Origin: Bacillus licheniformis DSM 13 = ATCC 14580
Lineage (GTDB): Bacteria; Bacillota; Bacilli; Bacillales; Bacillaceae
DNA length: 64,000 nt
Reading direction: 5' to 3'
Assembly: GCF_000011645.1 (NCBI RefSeq)
Contig: NC_006270.3
Location: 801,001 to 865,000, forward strand
The first letter of the stretch is position 1, and each line of letters starts with the position of its first letter. Both the position numbers and the translations under genes were made by a program. Shown here in pieces: positions 8,823 through 24,302 of this stretch. The notes beneath the pieces were generated by a model. It was given only the letters and a program-made list of their open reading frames with translations, did no database searches and had not been told where the DNA came from.

Positions 8823-9539
8823 ATGAAGATCAACAAGTATATGATGATTTACAAACAAATCGCGGAACAAATCGATCAAAGCATACTGAATGCCGGAGAT
8901 ATCCTGCCGTCTGAAAACGACCTTGCCGAACAGCACGACACCTCGAGGGAAACCGTTCGGAAAGCGCTGAACGTGCTTGCTCAGAACGGATATATTCAGA
9001 AGATTAAAGGGAAGGGGTCAGTCGTGCTGCACAGGGAGAAAATGCAGTTCCCGGTTTCCGGTTTGGTCAGCTTTAAGGAGCTTTCAGAAACGCTCGGAAA
9101 AGAGACAAGCACGACGGTCCATGAGTTCGGCTTGACGCATCCGGACGCATATATTCAAAAGCAGCTCCGCACTTCCGGAGATGAAGAGGTATGGCGGGTT
9201 GTCAGGTCGCGGAACATCAACGGAGAGCGTATCATCCTGGATAAAGACTATTTTATCCGCAAACACGTGCCGCTTTTAACGAAAGAAATATGCGAGGACT
9301 CGATCTATCAATACCTTGAAGATGAATGCGGGCTCGTCATCAGCTATGCTCATAAGGAAATTGTAGTCGAGCCATGTACGGCAGAGGATCAAGAGTATTT
9401 GGATCTGAACGGATACGAGCACATTGTGGTCGTGAAAAATTTCGTTTTTCTTGATGATACGACCTTGTTTCAATATACGGAAAGCAGACACCGCCTTGAT
9501 AAATTCCGGTTTGTCGATTTTGCAAGAAGAGAAAAGTAG
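8823..9539 (+). CDS. treR: GntR-family trehalose operon repressor TreR
   Basis: The 238-residue regulator has an N-terminal winged helix (about 1-70, with DILPSENDLAEQHDTSRETVRKAL) and a C-terminal UTRA effector domain. In B. subtilis the effector is trehalose-6-phosphate, which releases the protein from tre operators. It lies 21 bases after treA and ends with a terminator, so it closes the operon and controls it from the sites at 5556 and 5587. Confidence 0.94.
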   Translation: MKINKYMMIYKQIAEQIDQSILNAGDILPSENDLAEQHDTSRETVRKALNVLAQNGYIQKIKGKGSVVLHREKMQFPVSGLVSFKELSETLGKETSTTVHEFGLTHPDAYIQKQLRTSGDEEVWRVVRSRNINGERIILDKDYFIRKHVPLLTKEICEDSIYQYLEDECGLVISYAHKEIVVEPCTAEDQEYLDLNGYEHIVVVKNFVFLDDTTLFQYTESRHRLDKFRFVDFARREK

Positions 9540-9571
9540 CACGGTTCGCCTGACGGCGGCCGTGTTTTTTT
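9539..9571 (+). terminator. tre operon terminator
   Basis: An imperfect GC-rich stem (GCACGG..CGCC / GGCGGCCGTG) is followed by seven T. It marks the border between the conserved tre operon and the accessory island. Confidence 0.75.
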
Positions 9572-9645
9572 ATGAAGCCGTTTCTCATTACGTCCGCATT
9601 GAATATGCTACAGCAGGTGTAAATGAGAAATGGAGGATGTAAGCA

Positions 9646-10338
9646 ATGATTCATGAAACTGCAAAGATCGGAAAGAACGTGGTATTGGGAGAGCATGCCG
9701 TTATTGAAGAAAATGTGGTCATCGGGGACAACGTAACAATCGGTCATCATGCCATTATTAAAAAGGACACTCATATCGGCAGCGGGGTGAAAATCGGCGA
9801 TTTGGCCGTCCTTGGCAAAGCGGCTTCTTCAAATAAAAAAATGGCTCGCCAGCCGAAGCAGGCAGGAGCCCCTTTGCGGATAGAAGATGATGCCATAGTT
9901 GGAGCAAGCGCTGTGATTTACCGAGACGTGCTGTTGGAACAAGGCGTCTTCGTGGGGGATATGGCGAGCATTCGCGAAAATGTCGCGATCGGCAGAGAAA
10001 GCATTATAGGACGCAATGCGATGGTTGAAAACAATACCAGAATTGGAAGTAAAGCAACAATTCAAACGGGCTGCTATATCACTGCTGATATGACGATTGA
10101 GGATGAAGTGTTTATCGGTCCCTGCTGTTCCACGTCAAATGATAAATATATGGGAAAGGGAAACTACCCGTATCAAGGTCCAACTATTAAAAGAGGAGCG
10201 AAAATCGGGAATAACGCAACATTGCTGCCGGCGGTTGTCGTCGGGGAGGGGGCGGTCATTGGAGCGGGTGCCGTCATTACAAAAGATGTTCCCGCAGGCA
10301 AAACGGCTGTGGGCAATCCAGGCCGGTTGATGAAGTGA
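9646..10338 (+). CDS. left-handed beta-helix acyltransferase, WbpD-like candidate
   Basis: The 230-residue protein is built almost entirely of hexapeptide repeats ([IV]GxxxxI pattern, for example VVIGDNVTIGHHAII), the fold of sugar-nucleotide acyl/acetyltransferases. The C-terminal part (IEDEVFIGPCCSTSNDKY, then AKIGNNATLLPAVVVG and IGAGAVITKDVPAGKTAVGNPGR) resembles UDP-3-amino-sugar N-acetyltransferases of the WbpD/WlbB type, which act on the product of a WbpE aminotransferase. Such an aminotransferase lies at 25.5 kb. It has a strong TGGAGG ribosome site and sits just before the first collagen-like gene, both on the plus strand. The substrate is inferred, not shown. Confidence 0.7.
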   Translation: MIHETAKIGKNVVLGEHAVIEENVVIGDNVTIGHHAIIKKDTHIGSGVKIGDLAVLGKAASSNKKMARQPKQAGAPLRIEDDAIVGASAVIYRDVLLEQGVFVGDMASIRENVAIGRESIIGRNAMVENNTRIGSKATIQTGCYITADMTIEDEVFIGPCCSTSNDKYMGKGNYPYQGPTIKRGAKIGNNATLLPAVVVGEGAVIGAGAVITKDVPAGKTAVGNPGRLMK

Positions 10339-10367
10339 CGGTTTTTCATCTCAGCCGTGTTATATAA

Positions 10368-14241
<3,874 letters not shown>

Positions 14242-14243
<2 letters not shown>

Positions 14244-14280
14244 AAAGGGTAGGGGAGGTTCTTTTAGAGCCTTCCTTTTT
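14242..14280 (+). terminator. terminator after collagen-like gene 1
   Basis: AAAAAGG pairs with CCTTTTT around an imperfect GGGGAGG/CCTTCC inner stem, ending in T5. It begins in the stop codon. Confidence 0.55.
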
Positions 14281-14340
14281 GTATAACAGTATCTATTCGA
14301 ACATTTGTAAATGTGTTTTAACCGTATGGAAAATAACGTG

Positions 14341-14368
14341 ACCTCATCATGAAAGAATACATAGTATA
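14341..14368 (+). promoter_or_regulatory. sigma-K-like promoter of collagen-like gene 2
   Basis: AC at 14341 and CATAGTATA at 14360-14368 are separated by 17 bases, a full match to the AC-N16/17-CATA-N3-TA consensus of the mother-cell sigma factor. It lies 60 bases before the start codon. Confidence 0.55.
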
Positions 14369-14428
14369 TGTTAGCTTCGACCTTAAAAGGGGTGAAGCAA
14401 ATCTAAAAAAAGGAGGTTTAAATCTTAG

Positions 14429-17296
<2,868 letters not shown>

Positions 17297-17310
17297 TATT
17301 CTCATTAGGA

Positions 17311-17347
17311 AGCTGTTCCGTAGGTTTTTCTTGCGGAGCAGTTTCTC
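17311..17347 (+). terminator. weak terminator after collagen-like gene 2
   Basis: CTGTTCCG pairs imperfectly with CGGAGCAG, followed by TTTCTCTTT. Confidence 0.4.
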
Positions 17348-17544
17348 TTTAAAGAAAACTAATTGTACAATTGAGAGTTACACATTGTCTGTCCAAATAT
17401 TAAACGATGCTTGTAAAAACATCGAATATTCCACTAGCATTTTCATTCTAACAGATTTGCATATATTCTCGGTCCAACTGTCTCTTAATCTACAGGTGAA
17501 TGTTTTTTTTCATGGAAGTTCGCTGTATTGTTATGTGAATGAAT

Positions 17545-17580
17545 CAGGTGGTAAATCTATGGTTTACTACCTGTTTTTTT
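17545..17580 (+). terminator. hairpin with T-run, unassigned
   Basis: CAGGTGGTAAA pairs with TTTACTACCTG (one G-T pair) across a 7-base loop and is followed by T7. It is a good intrinsic terminator in sequence, but no gene ends near it. Confidence 0.65.
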
Positions 17581-17599
17581 ATTCTTGTATTAAGAATAA

Positions 17600-17639
17600 A
17601 AAATATCCCGTTCACTATTCTCTGTGAACGGGATATTTT
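17600..17639. terminator. strong bidirectional terminator
   Basis: A 15-bp perfect stem (AAATATCCCGTTCAC / GTGAACGGGATATTT) with an 8-base loop separates the convergent collagen-like gene 2 and the aminotransferase gene. Confidence 0.9.
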
Positions 17640-17642
17640 GAA

Positions 17643-18737
17643 CTAATCAACCTTAAATTTGATAAATGATTGTATGGCTGAAACCACATGATCTAAATCG
17701 ACTTCATCATGGCAAGGGAGGGTAATCGTATGTTGTTCAAGAAAGAGAGAATTCGATTTTAGCTGTTGGTATTTCCGGCGGTAATAGGGAGTGCCGCTTA
17801 AACAATAAGTGCCGAAAGTCGACTCTATATGGCAGTCGCTCAAATATTGAATCAATTCGTCGCGAACGATGTTTTTTGGAACTTTGAAAACGGCGGATTG
17901 TATGTTGTGTACAACGGCTGGACCGATTTTTTGACTTTGGAATCCGAGGGGTTCAAGCTGTTCACTATATGCTTTCTGCTGAAGGTTTCTCCGATGAATG
18001 ATGTCATCAAGTTTTTGGAGCTGTTTAATTCCAAGAGCGGCTTGGATATCGGATAATCTGTAGTTGTAGCCGAAATCTATAAAATCCAATTTTCCGTCAG
18101 AGATGGCAGCGCCATGGTTTAATTTGACCGAAAGCCAGTCTTTCAACTCTTCCCGGTCGGTTGTAATTGCCCCGCCTTCGCCTGTCGTAAGCAGCTTTCT
18201 TGGGTGAAAGCTGAAACAGGTGAGATCGGCAATTTTTCCGGATTTACAGCCGTATTCGCTGCTGCCGATCGCACAAGCGGCATCATCCACAAGGGGTAAG
18301 CCGTACTCCTTACAAATTTGCTTAATGTTGGTGATGCCTGTCGGGTTTCCAAGAGCATCTACAAAAAGAACGGCTTTTGTACGGGACGTGATTTGACTTT
18401 CCAGTTCTTCTGGAAGCATGTTAAATGTTTCAAGATCAACATCGGCAAAAACCGGCTTGGCTCCTAAATCTTCTATTACATTGACAGTGGCGGGGAACGA
18501 GAAGTCTGAGACGATTACTTCATCTCCGGGTTGCACGTTCAGGCTTTTAAGGCACATCGATAAAGCCGTTGTTGCCGATGTTGTTAAAAAAGCATGCTTT
18601 GCACTGACATACTGTCTCATATGATCAGCAAATGTTCTGACATAAGGGCCTTTTGTCAGCATGCCAGAGGAAAATATCTCCTTTAATTCTGCTTGCACTT
18701 CTTCAAATGTAATATACGGCTCGATCAATCTGATCAT
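17643..18737 (-). CDS. DegT/DnrJ/EryC1 sugar aminotransferase
   Basis: The 364-residue PLP enzyme converts a keto-sugar nucleotide to an amino-sugar. The Schiff-base lysine is Lys181 in CFSFHPRKLLTTGEGG; DDAACAIGSS holds the PLP-contacting Asp and the N-terminal EPYITFEEVQAEL is typical of the family. Its ATG overlaps the stop of the upstream acyltransferase (ATGA), so the two are translationally coupled and likely act in sequence, amino transfer then N-acylation. It ends a minus-strand operon with the epimerase and a glycosyltransferase. It differs from the aminotransferase at 25.5 kb, so two different amino-sugars are possible. Confidence 0.88.
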   Translation of the reverse strand: MIRLIEPYITFEEVQAELKEIFSSGMLTKGPYVRTFADHMRQYVSAKHAFLTTSATTALSMCLKSLNVQPGDEVIVSDFSFPATVNVIEDLGAKPVFADVDLETFNMLPEELESQITSRTKAVLFVDALGNPTGITNIKQICKEYGLPLVDDAACAIGSSEYGCKSGKIADLTCFSFHPRKLLTTGEGGAITTDREELKDWLSVKLNHGAAISDGKLDFIDFGYNYRLSDIQAALGIKQLQKLDDIIHRRNLQQKAYSEQLEPLGFQSQKIGPAVVHNIQSAVFKVPKNIVRDELIQYLSDCHIESTFGTYCLSGTPYYRRKYQQLKSNSLFLEQHTITLPCHDEVDLDHVVSAIQSFIKFKVD

Positions 18738-19279
18738 GAGAGATCCTCATCTTTCATTCTTCGGTTTTTAATCACCTTTGCCGGCACGCCTACTGCTATG
18801 CTGTACGGGGGAATATTGCGATTGACGACGGCATTTGCTCCGATTTTGGAGTGGGCGCCTATCGTAACGCCTGCTAGGATAGACGCACCGATCCCGATGT
18901 TGCAGTTTTCTTCAATATGAATAGGAGCGAATGTAAGCGGCGAAAACAAAATGGTACTGTCGGGTTTATCAGGATCGGTATGGTAAGCGGCATGTATCCG
19001 GACGTTCGGACCAATTCCTGCAAATTCTCCGATTGTAACCCCGCCGGCACCGTGTATAAAACATTGCTGCCCGATCCAGCTGTTTGAACCGATGATCAGG
19101 TCATGCTTATAATAGCCTTTTAAAATCGTGTCATGGCCGATATAAACGTTATCTCCGATATAGATGTTTTCCGGATGAAAAATGCGGACCCCGTCTTCGA
19201 TAACGACATTTTCGCCACAGCCCCCAAGCTGGGAAAGAGTGAATTCACCTTTTCCTTCGCTTTTCCATTGTTTCAACAA
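18734..19279 (-). CDS. hexapeptide-repeat sugar acyltransferase (WbbJ type)
   Basis: The 181-residue left-handed beta-helix protein has repeats such as IYIGDNVYIGHDTIL and IGIGASILAGVTIGAHS, an AAYHTDPDKPD loop with the probable catalytic His, and a closing IAVGVPAKVIK. It belongs with galactoside/maltose-type O-acetyltransferases, many of which act on sugars of surface glycans. The start is TTG (a second TTG follows one codon later) with a perfect AGGAGG site. It overlaps the aminotransferase by four bases and lies 15 bases after the epimerase. It could N-acylate the aminotransferase product; O-acylation is the alternative. Confidence 0.8.
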   Translation of the reverse strand: MLKQWKSEGKGEFTLSQLGGCGENVVIEDGVRIFHPENIYIGDNVYIGHDTILKGYYKHDLIIGSNSWIGQQCFIHGAGGVTIGEFAGIGPNVRIHAAYHTDPDKPDSTILFSPLTFAPIHIEENCNIGIGASILAGVTIGAHSKIGANAVVNRNIPPYSIAVGVPAKVIKNRRMKDEDLS

Positions 19280-19293
19280 TAGCGCCTCCTTTC

Positions 19294-20268
19294 TTATTGA
19301 TCCAAATTTTTTTTAATGCTTTCAGCTGTTCTTCTGATGCCTTCTTCCAGATCAACTTTAGCGCTGAAACCGAGCATCTCTTTTGCTTTATTGACCTGAG
19401 GGATGCGCAGTTCAATATCGGCTTCTTTTTTCTCCCCAAAGAAGATTTGTGATTTTGATCCGAGAACTCTGATAATCGTGCTTGCCAATCCGTATACGGT
19501 GATCACAGTGCGTTCATTGCCGATGTTGAAAGACTCTCCGATGGCTTCCTTCATCGTCAAACAACGCAAAATTCCGTCGATCATGTCATCTACGTAACAC
19601 CAGGCCCGGATTTGCGTTCCATCGCCGTGAATATAGATCGGCTCATCTAACAGAGCTCTGTGAACCATCGTTTTGATGGCGCCTTCGCCGACTTGTTCCG
19701 GTCCATAAACATTAAAAGGGCGGACGGTGACGGTCGGAAGCCCAAGTTCTTTAAAATAGGCATATGCCATATGCTCCTCGGCGAGTTTGCTGACAGCATA
19801 TGTCCAGCGGGCTTCTCCCACCGCTCCTAAAACAGTATGACTGGTCTCGCGCGCTCTGAAAGCGATTTGGCCGAACACTTCGCTTGTACTGAAACAGACA
19901 ACCCTTTTGCATTCGGTTAAACCGGCAGCCGCTTCAAGCAGATTGGCTGAACCGATCATGTTGACCTGCATCGTTTTAACCGGGTTTTGAATGACCGTGT
20001 CAATCCCAGCGATGCCGGCGGCGTGGACAATGTGGCTGGCCCCCTGGATCGCCTTTTTAAGCGCGTTCAAATCCAAAATGTCTCCCTGCAGCACTTTCAA
20101 GTGAGGATGGTCCCGGTAAGGCTTATACCGGAGGGAGTCTCTTGAAAAATTGTCATATACGGTGACGCTGTTGCGCTCTATCAGCTTTCCTATTAAAGAG
20201 GATCCGATAAAGCCTGCTCCGCCAGTTATGAAAATATGCTGGCCGGATAACTCTGTCATATCGCTCAT
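19294..20268 (-). CDS. NAD-dependent sugar-nucleotide epimerase/dehydratase (extended SDR)
   Basis: The 324-residue protein has the Rossmann motif [14 protein letters not shown] at the N-terminus, CFSTSEVFG and the catalytic [13 protein letters not shown] (YxxxK), then [11 protein letters not shown], all hallmarks of nucleotide-sugar epimerases and 4,6-dehydratases. Which reaction it performs cannot be told from sequence alone. ATG 20268 with AGGTGA is preferred over a TTG three bases earlier. It lies in the minus-strand operon between a glycosyltransferase and the acyltransferase. It could supply the keto-sugar used by the coupled aminotransferase. Confidence 0.86.
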   Translation of the reverse strand: MSDMTELSGQHIFITGGAGFIGSSLIGKLIERNSVTVYDNFSRDSLRYKPYRDHPHLKVLQGDILDLNALKKAIQGASHIVHAAGIAGIDTVIQNPVKTMQVNMIGSANLLEAAAGLTECKRVVCFSTSEVFGQIAFRARETSHTVLGAVGEARWTYAVSKLAEEHMAYAYFKELGLPTVTVRPFNVYGPEQVGEGAIKTMVHRALLDEPIYIHGDGTQIRAWCYVDDMIDGILRCLTMKEAIGESFNIGNERTVITVYGLASTIIRVLGSKSQIFFGEKKEADIELRIPQVNKAKEMLGFSAKVDLEEGIRRTAESIKKNLDQ

Positions 20269-20335
20269 CAATTGTTCACCTGCTTGTTTCGTTTTTTTTT
20301 ACATACAAATCCCGCGACGGGAAAGTTGTTCAACT

Positions 20336-21709
20336 TCATTCCGAAAGTAGCGACTGATAAACAGCCAATGTTTTTTTGCTGTTTTTCACCATATCATGAT
20401 GAACTTCTGCATACTTTCTTCCTTTCTGGCCGATTTCCGGCAGCATATCCCGGTTTTTAAGCACATTTTCAATCACCTCTGTAATGTTGGCGGGATTTGC
20501 TCTTATAAGAGGCAGTTCGGAAGGATAGTGATCCTTCATAAAATCACTGATCCAGCAGATAACGGGTTTCCCCATTGCCATCGATTCGACGGCAAATAAT
20601 CCGTAGCTGCCGATATGAAGCTGATCAATGATCAAATCAGCCTTTTGGTAGATTTTCTTTGCCTGTTCATGAGAAACTCCTTGTACTAGGTGAAAATGAA
20701 AATCGTATTTTTCTTTTAAAGATTCAACCGCCTTAAGGATGTGGCGGGTTCCTTTTATTCCGGGAGAGGTGGGGGCATGAACGATGAGCGGCTTTTCATT
20801 TGACCTGTAGTCGGGAGTATAGCGGTCAAGCTGGATCATGGTCGGAATCATGTGGACATGCTCATAATAGTCTTTTACATACTCGTAAAGCTCCATATCG
20901 GCGACGATGCAGTGCTGGACATATTGGGAAATTCGTTTGAGGTGGTATCGAATTCGAGCTTCGTTTTTCGTTTTGACAACGGCGTATGGATTTGTTTTAG
21001 CCAATGTTGAATAAAGCCTCACATCGCTGCCCCAATGATGCATGACCATTGGTTTCTCAGCCTGTTTTAAAATGGGATAATCCGACATGTCCAGCGTGAA
21101 GCTTGTGCCGAAATGAAAATGGAACAAATCATAGGATGGCAGGAGATCATTGGCAAGCCTTCTCAGCTTCGCATTCATGGCGGGCGTATTGCGTTCTTTC
21201 AGCAATGACCAGGTGTAGTCGGCAGCGTAATTTAAATAATACGGATAGTAATTTAAAGTGTGGGCAAGCGCGCCATGCTGTGAGAGCCCTTTAGCCAAGG
21301 TATTCATTTGATTGGCGATTTCCATTGTGCCTTGCAAAATGCGGATTTGCCCAGCCGGAGGTTCGGTTTTTTCGTCAACAGGAAGATCCAGCTTCGGCCA
21401 GCTTGCGGTTTCTGCTCCATCTCCTTTTTGAAGATAGGCCGCGCTTTCTTTTTCCCTTCCGGTGCGCAGGCACACTTTTCCCATCAGCAGATTTAAAGAT
21501 CTGTTTTCAGGAAAAAGATCAAGCCCTCTCCAGAGCCACAGCCAAGCGTTATAGTCATGGCCGAGATAGACAGAAAGAGAGGCTTGAAGAAAATAAAAGT
21601 CAGGCTCGTTATGCGATCCCTGGGCTTCCCACTCCTTTAGGCGCTTCATGGCTTTGTTCCACTCTTTTTGTTCCAGACAATGAATGATATCTGATTTGAA
21701 ATCTTTCAT
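20336..21709 (-). CDS. glycosyltransferase (GT4-like) with N-terminal TPR-like region
   Basis: The 457-residue protein has an N-terminal helical region (about 1-95; HCLEQKEWNKAMKRLKEWE, WRGLDLFPENRSLNLLMGKV) that reads like TPR repeats. The catalytic part ends in a GT-B donor site: IVHAPTSPGIKGTRHILKA, LIIDQLHIGSYGLFAVESMAMGKPVICW with the Glu of the E-x7-E motif. MVMHHWGSDVRLYS marks the acceptor side. ATG 21709 with GGGAGG is chosen over an earlier TTG. It heads the minus-strand unit with the epimerase, acyltransferase and aminotransferase. The acceptor is unknown; the TPR-like part may hold the collagen-like chain. Confidence 0.8.
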   Translation of the reverse strand: MKDFKSDIIHCLEQKEWNKAMKRLKEWEAQGSHNEPDFYFLQASLSVYLGHDYNAWLWLWRGLDLFPENRSLNLLMGKVCLRTGREKESAAYLQKGDGAETASWPKLDLPVDEKTEPPAGQIRILQGTMEIANQMNTLAKGLSQHGALAHTLNYYPYYLNYAADYTWSLLKERNTPAMNAKLRRLANDLLPSYDLFHFHFGTSFTLDMSDYPILKQAEKPMVMHHWGSDVRLYSTLAKTNPYAVVKTKNEARIRYHLKRISQYVQHCIVADMELYEYVKDYYEHVHMIPTMIQLDRYTPDYRSNEKPLIVHAPTSPGIKGTRHILKAVESLKEKYDFHFHLVQGVSHEQAKKIYQKADLIIDQLHIGSYGLFAVESMAMGKPVICWISDFMKDHYPSELPLIRANPANITEVIENVLKNRDMLPEIGQKGRKYAEVHHDMVKNSKKTLAVYQSLLSE

Positions 21710-21836
21710 GATGACCTCCCATCGATCATGCTGATTCAATTTCTCCTTTTAAATAACAGAATACAAAAACACTTTGTGCGCTCTATCATACGTATAAATG
21801 AATCTATATGACTGTGTATTTGTGCGAGAGTATAAG

Positions 21837-21862
21837 AGAAAAACCTTCCACAGAGCGGAAGG
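21837..21862 (-). terminator. terminator after the double glycosyltransferase
   Basis: CCTTCC/GGAAGG stem with a short loop, followed on the minus strand by T5. It separates the large glycosyltransferase gene from the next minus-strand unit. Confidence 0.7.
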
Positions 21863-21864
21863 CC

Positions 21865-24108
21865 TTATATCAGCTGGATTTTTTTAATATTTTTCATATA
21901 TCGTTCATACTGATTGTCTGAAGCGAGGCTTAATTGGAAGTATTCATCCATTTTATCCAGGAGCGGCTGAATGCATTCTTTTTTGGCGTCTTGATCTAAA
22001 TGCCGGGTATATCCGTTTTGTGCGTATCTCCGGGCCATTCTCCAAAAGGTTTTTCCGATGCTGAAATATTTCAAGGACTGTCTTTGATTTTCCTCAAGCT
22101 CCTTCCATTTGATATGAGGAAAATAGACGCTTTCGTCAAATTCTTTCACAATATAATCCATGACGTACACAAGCGATTGAATTCTTTTATGCAATTGGTA
22201 GGAAATGTTTTTTTGGTGGCGGCGGTAGCATAATACAGGTTTTTTTAAATAGCGCCGCTTCCAGCCGCGCTTCGTGTTGGCCAAACAATTCAGCACATCC
22301 CCTGCAAGCGGCTTTTGCGGATCAACCAGCCAAGTGAAGCCTTTTTGCTGATAATAAGATGCTTTAAACATGCCCACCATCGGGACAATGCCTGAGCCGC
22401 CCCTTTGAAAAATAGTCCTCACCAGCTCCTCATCGCCATACTCTTGATATGTCCACAGACCCGCATTTTTCCCGTGTTGATCAACGAGCAAAAGGTCGCC
22501 GTAAACATAATCCAATCCCTCTTCTTCAAAAAAGCATTGCATAAAGTCATGGATCACCAAATTGTGCGGGAGGAAATCATCTGCGCTTAAAAGCAAAACA
22601 TATTCTCCCTTTGCCTCTTGGAAGATTTCCTTAAAAGCGAGATCAGGAAGTTTTGTATTTTCGCTGTGGCATATCGTTCGAATGTGCGGATGCGTTTTTT
22701 GATAGCTGCTGATTTTTTGCATGGAGTCGTCAGTTGAATGGTCGTCAACGATCAGAATGTCGATATTAGGGTAGAGTTGATTTAAAACGGATTGAAGGCA
22801 TTCATCAATAAAATTACTGTAATTATAGTTGATGATGCCTACCGTAATCAGCGGCGGATTTGGCATAACCGTCAACTCTGACTGCTTTGCAAAGCCTGAA
22901 ATCATCTCTTCAATTTTGCGCATGCTCAGGTCATATGAATAATGCTCTTCAATAAACGACCGATAATGGAGAGATGTATAATCACCGCTTGTGATCATGG
23001 CCACGAATTCATCTATTGTATTCCAAACAACTGATTCATCGTATATCGTCTTTGCGCCGTAAAAATTGTGAATCAGCGGTTTTATGCCTTTAGCCATCGC
23101 TTCCATGGCCGACATATGCTGACTTTCAAGAAGGCTCGTGCAAATCAGGTAATGCTTATCTTCCAAGTATTGATTCATATCATCCTGCCATCCGTCAAAT
23201 TGGACGCTGTCAGTCAGCCGCAGTTCATCAATCATTTGCTTGAAGTACAACTGATAGCGGGCGTCCTGAAACGTCCCGGCGATAAACAGTTTGTATCTTG
23301 GGTCTTTGTCAATCAGTGCTTTGAAAGCCTGCAGCAAAAGCATCGGCCCTTTTTTATAGTTGATATAGCCGACATAAGCGATGTGAAAGCCTTTTTGCCT
23401 TTGTTTAAAAGTGTATTGATCTAGCTTGATTCCATTTGGAACGACGGCCGTTTTCTCTTTTTTCAACGCCTTGACTTGATCCAATACGTATTCCCGCAAA
23501 TGCTCTCCGTCAAAAATCACTTGGTCCACCGCTTGCCAATATACCTTTTTAATATAAAAAGTAAATGCTTCATAGCTGTGGAGTCTGCATATTAATGTTT
23601 TAGCCGCTGCAGAAGGGACTTTGCTCCCGTGGATCAATAAATCATCGCACCATTCAAACCAGCAAATATCCGCCCATTGCATGCCAGCGTCGATTTGATT
23701 CAGGTCATGAACCACGATTTTTTTTGTCCGGTAAGTTCCGGAAAGGTGCTCAACGACAGAATTCAAAAACCGGTCCAAATCCGGTTTGACGAAAAAAATG
23801 ATTTTTGGACGCCTGACCATTTTTTTGAAAAGGTCTTCTTTCTCCTTCATGAGGCGAGGTCGATGTTCGCGCCTGACAAATAGGAGGGCATCATCATATA
23901 ATTCAGACGCTCTCTGAGCCTGCTGCTTTTTTTCACAGACAAAAGCAGCGCTTATCAGCAAGCCGGGATCGAAGGGAGCGGCTTTCAGCTTCTCTTCAAG
24001 CTTCTGCGCAGCATCGTGCCATTTGTGATGAAAAATCAGTTGGGATATTTCAGTTTCTCTCCAGCTAAGCCCAACAGAGTCTAGCAGATATTCCAATTCA
24101 TTATCCAT
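21865..24108 (-). CDS. bifunctional glycosyltransferase, GT4-like plus GT2
   Basis: The 747-residue protein joins a TPR-like N-terminus (about 1-100), a GT-B/GT4-like module (about 100-410; VVPNGIKLDQYTF, HIAYVGYINYKKGP, SLLESQHMSAMEAMAKG) and a GT2 module (about 430-740; ITVGIINYNYSNFIDECLQS, ILIVDDHSTDDS, LLLSADDFLPHN with the DxD-like metal site). Two transferases in one chain suggest addition of two successive sugars to a growing glycan. ATG 24108 has AGGAGG six bases upstream. Divergent from the GT2 gene at 24303. Cytoplasmic; no membrane segment is seen. Confidence 0.82.
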   Translation of the reverse strand: MDNELEYLLDSVGLSWRETEISQLIFHHKWHDAAQKLEEKLKAAPFDPGLLISAAFVCEKKQQAQRASELYDDALLFVRREHRPRLMKEKEDLFKKMVRRPKIIFFVKPDLDRFLNSVVEHLSGTYRTKKIVVHDLNQIDAGMQWADICWFEWCDDLLIHGSKVPSAAAKTLICRLHSYEAFTFYIKKVYWQAVDQVIFDGEHLREYVLDQVKALKKEKTAVVPNGIKLDQYTFKQRQKGFHIAYVGYINYKKGPMLLLQAFKALIDKDPRYKLFIAGTFQDARYQLYFKQMIDELRLTDSVQFDGWQDDMNQYLEDKHYLICTSLLESQHMSAMEAMAKGIKPLIHNFYGAKTIYDESVVWNTIDEFVAMITSGDYTSLHYRSFIEEHYSYDLSMRKIEEMISGFAKQSELTVMPNPPLITVGIINYNYSNFIDECLQSVLNQLYPNIDILIVDDHSTDDSMQKISSYQKTHPHIRTICHSENTKLPDLAFKEIFQEAKGEYVLLLSADDFLPHNLVIHDFMQCFFEEEGLDYVYGDLLLVDQHGKNAGLWTYQEYGDEELVRTIFQRGGSGIVPMVGMFKASYYQQKGFTWLVDPQKPLAGDVLNCLANTKRGWKRRYLKKPVLCYRRHQKNISYQLHKRIQSLVYVMDYIVKEFDESVYFPHIKWKELEENQRQSLKYFSIGKTFWRMARRYAQNGYTRHLDQDAKKECIQPLLDKMDEYFQLSLASDNQYERYMKNIKKIQLI

Positions 24109-24235
24109 CTGAAACCTCCTGGTTAAACACATTTTCGCTAGTAGTATCTATATTCAAACGAAAAAAGAAAGTTCTATGAAAAATACTTTGGAAATGGCGC
24201 AGCCTTGAAAATATAAAACAGTGATAGTGGCACAA

Positions 24236-24263
24236 ACGCGATCAGCTGCTGTTTCATATTTTA
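24236..24263 (+). promoter_or_regulatory. sigma-K-like promoter of the GT2-TPR gene
   Basis: AC at 24236 and CATATTTTA at 24255-24263 with a 17-base spacer, a full match to the sigma-K consensus. It lies 40 bases before the proposed start codon. Confidence 0.5.
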
Positions 24264-24302
24264 TGGGTAGATTTTAAAAAAGAGTCTCAGGGAGTGAAGG
24301 CT

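Larger units (their letters stand above)
17297..17642. other. gene-poor gap between collagen-like gene 2 and the glycan operon
   Basis: This 346-base AT-rich stretch has no convincing gene. It holds three hairpins: a weak one just after the collagen-like stop, one with a T-run at 17545-17580, and a very strong bidirectional one at 17600-17639. The second lies too far downstream to be needed by the collagen-like gene, so a short unannotated transcript could end there. Confidence 0.5.
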
